Below the pieces are notes generated by a model. The model was not told the origin of the DNA and did no database searches. It saw only the letters and a list, made by a program, of their open reading frames with translations. 64,000 bases of DNA from JAZKAR01 sp040389065 (lineage in GTDB: Bacteria; Pseudomonadota; Gammaproteobacteria; Burkholderiales; Casimicrobiaceae): contig JAZKAR010000001.1 in assembly GCA_040389065.1 (NCBI GenBank), forward strand, positions 62,001 through 126,000. The letters are read 5' to 3'. Both the position numbers and the translations under genes were made by a program. Positions 54,784-62,463 of this stretch are shown here, piece by piece. The stretch's first letter is position 1, and each line of letters starts with the position of its first letter.

Positions 54784-55935
54784 TCAAACCTTTTTAAGAT
54801 ATCTTTCTTGAGTAAAAAGAGCACGTATCGTTGCCAAAATCATCCCTATAATAATTCCTATTAACACACAAATACTACGCTTAGGAGCAATAGGTAAATC
54901 TGGAGGAACGGCCTCATCCAAAACTTGCAACCAAACACCATCTGAAGATGCCTCTATTCTTGAAGCCTCTAGCTGCTTGGCCATCATTTCATACATAATT
55001 TCAGCATATTTGAATTGTCGCAGAGTACGTACATACGCTACCTGTGCATCAGGCAAACTATTAATTGGCATAGAAAGACCAGATGGTTTGGCTTGCTGTT
55101 GGCTTAATTCAGCCTTAAGAGCAGAAAGCTGAGATTGCAAACGCTGCACATCTTGATTATCAGGGCCGGCATAGCGTTGTGCCGCTACTAACTCCACCTG
55201 AACGGCTGAGATACGTGCTTGTAAATAGGCAACGCTTTCCATCGCTAATTTTGTTTGATCATCAATTCTTAAAGCGCTATTCCTTTTTTGCATATCACGC
55301 ACTTGCATCTCTGCGGCAGCTAATTCGCCTGCCGCATGATCAAACTGTTCTCGATAAAAAACGCTTTTTTGCTTCGCTAAATCTTGGGCTAGCTTACGGC
55401 TTTGGTGTTGCAGCGCCTGAACAAAAGCTTTTGCAATTTCTGCCGCTCTTACTGGGCTTTGATCTTCAACAGTAATACTTAAAAACATTTCTTTTGTTGA
55501 TTTTACAGAGAAAGCTTTTTCTAACTTTAAACGTGCTTTGTTCAAGCTATCTACATTCCAGTCATGCATCAAATTTAATTTTTTTATGACTTCGTCAGCA
55601 ACTGTACGACTTTTTAAAATTCCAATATATTGCGCATTAGCATCTTTGAACAGCCCACCGCCACCTCCACCCATTGCTAGTGCAGCCAATGAACCACCAC
55701 CACCCGCTGATAAAGCAGCAGGCCCCATTCGATCTGATTGAGTAGGAGATAACAATACCGTTTCGGCCTGATAAATACGCGGTAATAAATAAAAGATTCC
55801 TAAACCTAATAACCCCATCACTAAAGACCAACAGGCAGCATGCTTCCAAAAAAGGGAAGAAACTATTAAGCGCTGTAAAATTGAATCCTCTTCTTCGATT
55901 TCTTCTTGAGGATTTGGTTGAAGATGTTGAGTCAT
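54784..55935 (-). CDS. Wzz/GNVR-type polysaccharide chain-length regulator
   Basis: 383 residues. Cytosolic N-terminus, TM1 ~28-48, a large periplasmic domain ~50-345 with long coiled coils (~180-290), and TM2 ~352-372, the layout of Wzz/GumC-like copolymerases. The C-terminal helix holds PPDLPIAPKRSICVLIGIIIG, the conserved Pro-rich motif before TM2. An insert near 75-95 is extremely rich in Gly (AALSAGGGGSLAALAMG and similar), which could be a flexible linker. No tyrosine kinase domain. Other polysaccharide genes are absent nearby, apart from the distant EpsL-like gene at the left edge. Confidence 0.85.
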   Translation of the reverse strand: MTQHLQPNPQEEIEEEDSILQRLIVSSLFWKHAACWSLVMGLLGLGIFYLLPRIYQAETVLLSPTQSDRMGPAALSAGGGGSLAALAMGGGGGGLFKDANAQYIGILKSRTVADEVIKKLNLMHDWNVDSLNKARLKLEKAFSVKSTKEMFLSITVEDQSPVRAAEIAKAFVQALQHQSRKLAQDLAKQKSVFYREQFDHAAGELAAAEMQVRDMQKRNSALRIDDQTKLAMESVAYLQARISAVQVELVAAQRYAGPDNQDVQRLQSQLSALKAELSQQQAKPSGLSMPINSLPDAQVAYVRTLRQFKYAEIMYEMMAKQLEASRIEASSDGVWLQVLDEAVPPDLPIAPKRSICVLIGIIIGMILATIRALFTQERYLKKV

Positions 55936-56231
55936 TTTGAAAACTTTCTGGCTTCTTTCAAACTTCAAACTAATACCACTGACTTTATTAGCAATATTAA
56001 ATCATGCATTTATCATGACTTTCTTAGTACCAATTCAAGATAAATATTCATTAACACTTTTAATTCTGACATTTGGTATTGACATTTTATTTAAGTCTAC
56101 GAGCATTAATCGCATCATGTATGCTGACAAAACCATTGTTAGCAAGCTTAGAATATATATTCGCTATCGGAATAACAAGCTATTTTCTCACTAAGAATGC
56201 ATCAATGATTTATTAATCAAAATTATAGAGA

Positions 56232-57038
56232 TTAAAGATTATTTGTTCTTCTTACCGCATAGCGCGCCAGTAACTCTTGCGCTAACGCTAAGTACGTAAC
56301 AGCACCTTTGGAGCGGCGATCTAATACCAGTACAGGCACACCGTGGCTAGGGGCCTCTGCAAGTCGAACATTACGAGGAATCGTTGTTTCGAACATGGCT
56401 TCAGGGAAGTGAGAATGCAACTGTTCGGCTACTTGCTGAGCCAACGTACTACGTGAGTCAAAAAGAGTACGTACTACACCATCAAGAGCAAGTGTAGGAT
56501 TCAGATGTTCACGTAATTTTTCAATTGTATGCAGAAGATCAATCAAACCTTCTAAAGCGTAATATTCACACTGATGTGGAATAAGAACCCCATTTGCTGC
56601 TACAAAAGCATTTACCGTAATTAAATTAAGCGCAGGTGGACAATCAAGTAATATATAGTCATATTGTGTACGTAACGGTTCAAGAGCTTTTTTAAGTTTA
56701 TATTCACGCCCTTCCATATTCACCAGCTCAATTTCTGCTGCTGCTAAATCTCTATTAGAGGGAAGTACATCATATTTTCCTGCTTGACACCGGTGAATAA
56801 GAGTATCGGCATTAATACCTTGAACGAGAAGATGATAAACATGGCGCTCTAAACGCCTTTTATCTACTCCACTACCGGTTGTAGCATTGCCCTGAGCATC
56901 AAGATCAACCAAAAGAACACGCTTGCCAAGTGCGGAAAGACTCGCAGCCAGGTTTACAGCCGTAGTGGTTTTTCCAACGCCACCTTTTTGATTGGCGATT
57001 GCCACGAGACGTGCAAGTTTAGCTTTGGATTCTGTCAT
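56232..57038 (-). CDS. parA: ParA/Soj chromosome-partitioning ATPase, orphan
   Basis: 268 residues. Deviant Walker A QKGGVGKTTTAVNLAA at the N-terminus, DLDAQGNATTGSG, VLPSNRDLAAAEIEL, LLDCPPALNLITVNAF, and TIPRNVRLAEAPSHG: the Soj/chromosomal ParA class. Such ATPases move ParB-parS complexes or position other cargo. In chromosomal loci parB follows; here the next downstream gene on this strand is Wzz-like, so ParB is elsewhere. A GTG six bases upstream is a possible alternative start. Confidence 0.9.
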   Translation of the reverse strand: MTESKAKLARLVAIANQKGGVGKTTTAVNLAASLSALGKRVLLVDLDAQGNATTGSGVDKRRLERHVYHLLVQGINADTLIHRCQAGKYDVLPSNRDLAAAEIELVNMEGREYKLKKALEPLRTQYDYILLDCPPALNLITVNAFVAANGVLIPHQCEYYALEGLIDLLHTIEKLREHLNPTLALDGVVRTLFDSRSTLAQQVAEQLHSHFPEAMFETTIPRNVRLAEAPSHGVPVLVLDRRSKGAVTYLALAQELLARYAVRRTNNL

Positions 57039-57291
57039 AGCCACTAAGAATTCGTTAATAGTACGCTACTGTACCATATCGTTTCAAAAAAGGGATATTT
57101 TACAAGCTTTTCAATTGATTCAAGCTTAGCAAGATGTGAAGATAGCACTCCTAAAATAGGGGGGTGAGAAACATATTGCCAATATCTGTAGCTTAGCAGA
57201 TGATAATTTTATTTTTCTTAATAACTCATTCAGCTTATGCTGAGCTATCCCCCACGACATCAGAACTTTTATGGTGTCGTAAAATATAACG

Positions 57292-57609
57292 TTAATTTTG
57301 CAATGCTTGGTTCAAAAAATCAGTTTTAAGTGCACGTAACGATACAGGATCAATCTGCATTTTAATCGCTTGCCCAACATTGCTTTTAGCTAATACTTCA
57401 TAGCAACCGCCAGTAGTTGTATAAATCTTATCTATTTTGTATCCATTTTTTATTAGCCTGGACTTCAAAACTTCAGTAGAACTCCACTGCGATACTGTAT
57501 GTTCAGGGCAACGAAACACCTCATTATTAACTGAGGAATTTTGCGCATGAGCGAAAGGAGTTAAAAAAAACAATGCAAATATATAGGTAGAAGTCAATTC
57601 GAGACTCAT
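57292..57609 (-). CDS. Small periplasmic PepSY-domain-like protein
   Basis: 105 residues. Signal peptide ~1-22 (SLELTSTYIFALFFLTPFA, then HAQ). The mature part ends in a PepSY-like repeat: LIKNGYKIDKIYTTTGGCYEVLAKSNVGQAIKMQIDPVSLRALK. Proteins of this kind act in the periplasm as inhibitors or sensors; the function of this one is unknown. The ATG follows a strong GGAGGAG. It sits between parA and pth on the same strand but each gap exceeds 100 bp. Confidence 0.75.
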   Translation of the reverse strand: MSLELTSTYIFALFFLTPFAHAQNSSVNNEVFRCPEHTVSQWSSTEVLKSRLIKNGYKIDKIYTTTGGCYEVLAKSNVGQAIKMQIDPVSLRALKTDFLNQALQN

Positions 57610-57720
57610 ATCTCCTCCTTACATTTTAATTCCACTTAATAATAATTTAACGCTACATTCAATAAATTATTGAGTTAAATAGAAATTTAATTGCTTTTAG
57701 TGAAATTTGATTTTATAAAA

Positions 57721-58311
57721 CTAACCTGTATGCAATGTATGCATTATTTTTTCAAATTGCCCCGCACTCAATAAATCCAAGTGTTTAATAAATCGTGTTA
57801 TCGCATTATCAACATCGATTTTATCTTCTATTTTAGGTATGGACAATACATAATCAGCAACAGCATTACGATCACCGGGATGATCAATTCCTAATCTTAA
57901 CCGCCATACATTAAGGTGGCCTAAAGCTCGGGCAATATCTTTTAAACCATTATGCCCTGCATGCCCTCCTGACCATTTAAGACGCACGACTCCTACCGCT
58001 AAATCTAATTCATCATGTATAACTAGTATCGATTCAGTAGGTATTTTATAAAACTGGCTTAACGCCGCTACGCTAACACCACTTTTATTCATAAACGTTG
58101 TGGGCTTTAATAAATAAAGCTTACCACGCACTGTGTTAGAACAACATAATTCCCCATGAAATTTTGCTTCATATTTCCATTGCTCGCCCAAGTATTTAGC
58201 TATCTCATTAACAGCCCAAAAACCTGCGTTATGACGGGTATTTATATATTGCGCCCCGGGATTTCCAAGACCAACAATCATCTGAATAGGTAAACTAGGA
58301 ACTATCATCAT
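57721..58311 (-). CDS. pth: Peptidyl-tRNA hydrolase
   Basis: 196 residues. Releases tRNA from peptidyl-tRNA that drops off ribosomes. Landmarks: IVGLGNPGAQYINTRHNAGFWAV (catalytic His), KPTTFMNKSGVSV, VIHDELDLAVGVVRLKWSGGHAGHNGLKDI, WRLRLGIDHPG. The usual rpl25/ctc neighbour is not present here; instead the region upstream holds MITE-like copy 4. The frame could also start at an internal Met ten codons in. Confidence 0.95.
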   Translation of the reverse strand: MMIVPSLPIQMIVGLGNPGAQYINTRHNAGFWAVNEIAKYLGEQWKYEAKFHGELCCSNTVRGKLYLLKPTTFMNKSGVSVAALSQFYKIPTESILVIHDELDLAVGVVRLKWSGGHAGHNGLKDIARALGHLNVWRLRLGIDHPGDRNAVADYVLSIPKIEDKIDVDNAITRFIKHLDLLSAGQFEKIMHTLHTG

Positions 58312-58331
58312 CTTTTGTGCAGTATATTGTT

Positions 58332-58447
58332 AGAAGTTATGCAATTAGGCTTTTTCGATGTCTTAGCAATTTGACATACTACTTGCCCTGTCTGTGTTGC
58401 TCTACAGGGCATCTCATGCCTTAATAGAGTCCAATTGCGTAACTTCT
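58332..58447 (-). mobile_element. MITE-like element, copy 4 (116 bp, inverted and diverged)
   Basis: Right end AATTGCGTAACTTCT and left end AGAAGTTATGCAATT are the same terminal repeats as copies 1-3, flanked by TA. The interior matches the reverse complement of copy 3 (shared GATGCCCTG and GTCAAATTG/GTTGACA region), but with many substitutions, and the GGGCGTCCC palindrome is lost. Thus it lies in the opposite orientation and is the oldest-looking copy. Between divergent pth and ypjD. Confidence 0.75.
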
Positions 58448-58490
58448 ATTTATGTTATTAATCTTTTAATTTTATATGGAGGCTTGATAC

Positions 58491-59303
58491 ATGTATATGA
58501 ATATGTATGTATGGGTCGCTATAGGCTATTTAGTCTTAGGTATTCTTGCAAGTTTACCACGTTGGCATATATGGTCTAAAGGATCTACATTTTTTTGGTT
58601 TGGCATGGCTATAGTGTGGTTATTACATACTTTTGCTCTTAAAAATTCTATATTTATTGATCATGAAATTAATTTAGATGTAGCTACCGCTTTCTCTTTA
58701 TTAGTCGCGCTATCGGTAGGAGTCTATACCATTGGCCAGAAGGGTTTCTGGAAAATATCTATCAAAGAAATGTATCGTTTTTGGCATTTGTTTTTAATTC
58801 CTGCAGCCTGTATTTCTGCCTTTCCATTGGTATGGCAACACTCCCATTTTCTAATTTCAGGCGGTTCGGTATGGATGCGAACACACTGGTGGATTGGCCT
58901 TTTAAGCTTAGCAATGCTTAATGTTGCTACTCTTCAGGCTATTTGGTTAGCCCATCGCGGAAAATATCTTAAAACGTCACCTGCTGAATTTGAAAATACC
59001 CCCTCTTTACTATCGCTTGAACGTTCACTTTTTATATGGATATGGAGTAGTTTTGCATTACTTACTATCACTATTATTAGTGGAACGATTTTTTCTGAAC
59101 AGCTTGGCTACGCTCCCCATTGGTCACATAAAGTTATGTTTACGCTTATTACTTGGTGTCTGCTAGCGCATTTACTTTGGCGGCGAAGCAGAGAAGGTGT
59201 AAGAGGCTACGTTGTTGCTAAACAACTTACATGGAGCTATGCGTTAATTATTCTAGGTTATTTAGGCTCCAAGTTTGTACTGGAAGTTTTACTCAAACGG
59301 TAG
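58491..59303 (+). CDS. ypjD: YpjD/CcsA-like inner-membrane protein, cytochrome c assembly family
   Basis: 270 residues with eight membrane helices. The C-terminal half (ATLQAIWLAHRGK, SLLSLERSLFIWIWSSF, ISGTIFSEQLGYAPHWSHKVMFTLITWCLLAHLL) matches the CcmC/CcsA haem-handling family, including conserved His residues in membrane loops. Family members of this subgroup (YpjD) lack the full WWD motif of CcsA and their role is unclear; magnesium/cobalt efflux and haem handling have both been suggested. The ATG follows GGAGG by eight bases. Usually next to ffh; not so here. Confidence 0.85.
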   Translation: MYMNMYVWVAIGYLVLGILASLPRWHIWSKGSTFFWFGMAIVWLLHTFALKNSIFIDHEINLDVATAFSLLVALSVGVYTIGQKGFWKISIKEMYRFWHLFLIPAACISAFPLVWQHSHFLISGGSVWMRTHWWIGLLSLAMLNVATLQAIWLAHRGKYLKTSPAEFENTPSLLSLERSLFIWIWSSFALLTITIISGTIFSEQLGYAPHWSHKVMFTLITWCLLAHLLWRRSREGVRGYVVAKQLTWSYALIILGYLGSKFVLEVLLKR

Positions 59304-59508
59304 TAATCTCGCGCCTCAGTAAGGTAAAAATAACGATTACCTCGCTTTTTTCAAAGATTGGGTGTAAAGAATTTTTTGATTTATTATAGGTATGAATTTT
59401 CTCAGTGTTTACAAGAAAATATATACCACTAACCATCAACATTTCTTCACACATAAAATACTTAAATATAATCTTTTTAAAACTATAACGTTAACATAAG
59501 GATAAATA

Positions 59509-60663
59509 ATGAAATTATCTGTAAAATTATGTGCTTTTGTGTTGAGCAGCATGGTATCTTACTCTGTAGCAGATATTAAAGTAGGTGTTATTGGCCCCTT
59601 TTCAAAAGGATCAGCTCCTATTGGTGAATCAATGCGCCAAGGTATACGAATTGCTACCGCTGAAATTAATAGCCAAGGCGGCATTAGCATTAACGGAAAA
59701 AAAGAAAAAATAATCCTTATCGAACGCGATGATGAAGCTTCAAATGAAAAAGGCCCACTTTTTAGCCATGAACTTATAGAAAAAGAAAAAGTTGTGGCTG
59801 CCTTATCTTTTGTGAATACCGGCGTCGCAAAACCTTCCTTACCTATTTTTCAACAAGCTAAAATTCCCGTTATTATTCCAGCCTCTGCTGGAAGTGTATT
59901 AACTCATCTTTTTGAAAAAGAACCTGAAAATTACATTTTTCGTGTTTCAGCTTACGATAAACTTCAATCACACATGATTGTGCAAGAAGCTGTACGTCGA
60001 GGCTTTAAAAAAGTAGCTTTACTTTCAGATACCACAGCATACGGTCAATTTGGTCGCGAAGATCTTTTAGAAGCACTCAAAGCTAAAGGCATTACTCCCG
60101 TTGCTGATGAAAAATTTAATATTGGTGATAAGGATATGACCCCTCAGGTTCTTAAATCCAAACAGGCTGGCGCCGAAGTACTGTTAACCTATGGGATTGG
60201 GCCTGAACTAGCAGTGGTTGCAAAAAATCGTGTAAAAGTTGGCTTTAATGTTCCTATCATAGGAGCATGGGGATTAGGAATGTCGAATTTTGTTGATGGT
60301 GCAGGTACGTCAGGTAACGGCGCTGTGACTCCTCAAAGCTTTATCGAAAGTGAAGCAAAATCAGGTAAGCCTAAAGAGCTGGTAGCACAATTTCATACTA
60401 TCAATGGTCAAAAACCAATGTCATGTGCGCCAGCAGTTGCACAAGGCTATGATGCTACTTACATTTTAAAGGCTGCTATCGAACAGGCAAAATCGCTTGA
60501 TGGAAATAAAATTCAACATGCTCTCGAGAATCTTGAAAAGCCAATCAGCGGTGTGATAACCACCTATGTAAAGCCATTTACAAAGGGTGATCACGAGGCT
60601 TTAAATGCTGAAAATGTTCGTATGGGTGAAATCAAAAATGGAACTATTATTTTAGCGAAATAA
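59509..60663 (+). CDS. LivK-like periplasmic substrate-binding protein
   Basis: 384 residues. Signal peptide ~1-22 (LSVKLCAFVLSSMVSYSVA), then the type I periplasmic-binding fold of branched-chain amino acid/urea/amide receptors: IKVGVIGPFSKGSAPIGESMRQGIRIATAEINSQGGI, LIERDDEASN, FRVSAYDKLQSHMIVQEA, KVALLSDTTAYGQFGRED. No permease or ATPase genes (livHMGF) are adjacent, and a strong hairpin follows the stop, so it is a lone gene whose transporter is encoded elsewhere or which acts as a sensor. Substrate unknown. Confidence 0.9.
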   Translation: MKLSVKLCAFVLSSMVSYSVADIKVGVIGPFSKGSAPIGESMRQGIRIATAEINSQGGISINGKKEKIILIERDDEASNEKGPLFSHELIEKEKVVAALSFVNTGVAKPSLPIFQQAKIPVIIPASAGSVLTHLFEKEPENYIFRVSAYDKLQSHMIVQEAVRRGFKKVALLSDTTAYGQFGREDLLEALKAKGITPVADEKFNIGDKDMTPQVLKSKQAGAEVLLTYGIGPELAVVAKNRVKVGFNVPIIGAWGLGMSNFVDGAGTSGNGAVTPQSFIESEAKSGKPKELVAQFHTINGQKPMSCAPAVAQGYDATYILKAAIEQAKSLDGNKIQHALENLEKPISGVITTYVKPFTKGDHEALNAENVRMGEIKNGTIILAK

Positions 60664-60683
60664 TTTTTCTAATTTAATAATAA

Positions 60684-60718
60684 AATAGCGATTTATATTT
60701 CATATATAAATCGCTATT
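60684..60718 (+). terminator. Strong hairpin after the LivK-like gene
   Basis: A perfect 15-bp inverted repeat (AATAGCGATTTATAT / ATATAAATCGCTATT) with a 5-base loop, starting about 20 bp after the stop. It is followed by ACAATAAATATTTTTT, so the T-run is a little distant. It separates the binding-protein gene from the AT-rich sulfatase-like gene. Confidence 0.6.
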
Positions 60719-60762
60719 ACAATAAATATTTTTTAAAAATAATTATATGGTCGCTAAATAAT

Positions 60763-62319
60763 ATGAATTATAATTTAATTCTAAGCTCCTTCGGTTGGGT
60801 ATGTGCTGTAATTTTCTCACATTATCTCAATAGATTAGGGCAAAAATTTAGCTACCATGTTTTTGGTTTTCCTTGGCTGTTTTTAATATTTTTAATACTA
60901 TTAACAATAAGCTGTACTTTTTTAACTTTTAAAATTACTCACATCGTTAAAAAAAAACCTATTTACTTTAATAAATTTATAAAATTTTTTTTTCCAAGTT
61001 GTTTATTTCTTTTAACATATTCTTGTTTTATGGGAATAAATTATTCTTTTGGAAAAATAATAATTTATTATTCAGAAAATTCCAATAAAAACTCTTTTGA
61101 TGAATTAATAAATAAAATTATTAATTTAATATTTAGCGAAGATGCTGCAATTATTTTAGGATTAATCGTATTAATATATTCATCGTTTTACCCTAACAAA
61201 AAAATAATTAAAAACATATTAAATGTAAGTAAAGTATTAGGAATAAGTTTTTTAATTTTATTCTTTTTGAGAATAATTCCTACCTTTTTTATTAATGATT
61301 ATTATTTAAGCACTGCTAAAAAATTTACATCGTCTGCCCCTAAAGTTATTTGGTTAATTTTAGATGAATGGGATTACAATTATACTTTTAAGAAAAGTCA
61401 TATTTACCATCTAAAAAACCTACAAAATATAGTTAACCATAGTATTTTTTTAGAAAATGCGTTTCCTCCTGCTCGTGATACAACAGCTTCAATTCCTGCC
61501 CTTATTTTAGGAAAAATGATTGATGATATTAATCGTCAAGGTCCTGGGCATATGGATATAAAATTGCATAATCAGAAAAGCTGGATAAAATACCCCCCAC
61601 AAGATAATATTTTTTCAACATTAAAAAAAAATTCTTTTACTGTTTCGCTATTAGGCAACTACCATCCATATTGTCATATTTTTAAACAGCTTGACTATTG
61701 TTCCAGTATAGATATTAATGTTCCCCAATCTTTAATTTTCAGAAACAATATAAAATCTCTATCTTCTATAAAAACAATAACTGATTTTTTATATCGCGAA
61801 TCTTTTTTATCAGTTCCTTATATTACTGAAGAATCTATTTATTTGCTTCCATCAATCTTAGCACGGCAAGATAATCTTTTTTTTGCTCATTTAAATCTAC
61901 CACATCCTCCTAGTGGAGAGCTAAAAAAACCATTCGAAAAAACATACCCAACGCTCAATGATTATGATTATAATTTATTAGTTATGGATGATTTATTAGG
62001 AAAAATTGTAAATCAACTACATCAACAAAACTCTAAAAAAAGCTCCACATATTTAATTTTAACCACCGATCATTGGCTTAGAAGCAATGCTTTTCCCTCT
62101 GAAGGCCATAATGAAACGCAGCCCATTCCTTTCATTGTTAAAAATTTTAATGATCCGCAATTTATAGCAATAAAAAAACCATTTAATACTATGCATACTA
62201 GATTTATGATAGAAAATATTTTACTGGGAAATTTAAAATCAAATGCTGAAATTTCTACTTGGATACAACAACAACTCTTTTTCAATACCTGGAACCCAGG
62301 CGCCTACTATCATTATTGA
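60763..62319 (+). CDS. AT-rich membrane protein with sulfatase/alkaline-phosphatase-superfamily domain
   Basis: 518 residues. Five membrane helices at about 8-25, 36-56, 74-92, 128-142 and 157-177, then a large domain from ~192, probably periplasmic. Superfamily landmarks in order: metal Asp D201 (VIWLILDEWDYN), nucleophile-like T240/T241 in PPARDTTASIPAL, FAHLNLPHPP (H381), TTDHW (D436-H437) and EGHNETQPIPFIVK (H449). Thr instead of Cys suggests phospho- or headgroup transfer/hydrolysis as in LtaS/EptA-like enzymes rather than sulfate ester cleavage. The gene is visibly richer in A+T than its neighbours, hinting at transfer. It directly precedes the phosphonate genes. Exact substrate unknown. 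Confidence 0.75.
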   Translation: MNYNLILSSFGWVCAVIFSHYLNRLGQKFSYHVFGFPWLFLIFLILLTISCTFLTFKITHIVKKKPIYFNKFIKFFFPSCLFLLTYSCFMGINYSFGKIIIYYSENSNKNSFDELINKIINLIFSEDAAIILGLIVLIYSSFYPNKKIIKNILNVSKVLGISFLILFFLRIIPTFFINDYYLSTAKKFTSSAPKVIWLILDEWDYNYTFKKSHIYHLKNLQNIVNHSIFLENAFPPARDTTASIPALILGKMIDDINRQGPGHMDIKLHNQKSWIKYPPQDNIFSTLKKNSFTVSLLGNYHPYCHIFKQLDYCSSIDINVPQSLIFRNNIKSLSSIKTITDFLYRESFLSVPYITEESIYLLPSILARQDNLFFAHLNLPHPPSGELKKPFEKTYPTLNDYDYNLLVMDDLLGKIVNQLHQQNSKKSSTYLILTTDHWLRSNAFPSEGHNETQPIPFIVKNFNDPQFIAIKKPFNTMHTRFMIENILLGNLKSNAEISTWIQQQLFFNTWNPGAYYHY

Positions 62320-62463
62320 TAATTTCAAATAAGCTATTTTTATAATATTACTAATATATCAAATTATTTAAGCTATACAAAATACAAAATTAAACTTTTT
62401 ATATTTTGATCAAAACATTACTATTCTAATTTCATTTTTTAAAAACATAATGAATGAATTCAA

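Noticed and set aside
57254..57280. ACGACATCA/TGGTGTCGT hairpin downstream of the PepSY gene as a terminator
   Set aside because: On the minus strand it is followed by GTGGGGGATAGC with no T-run.
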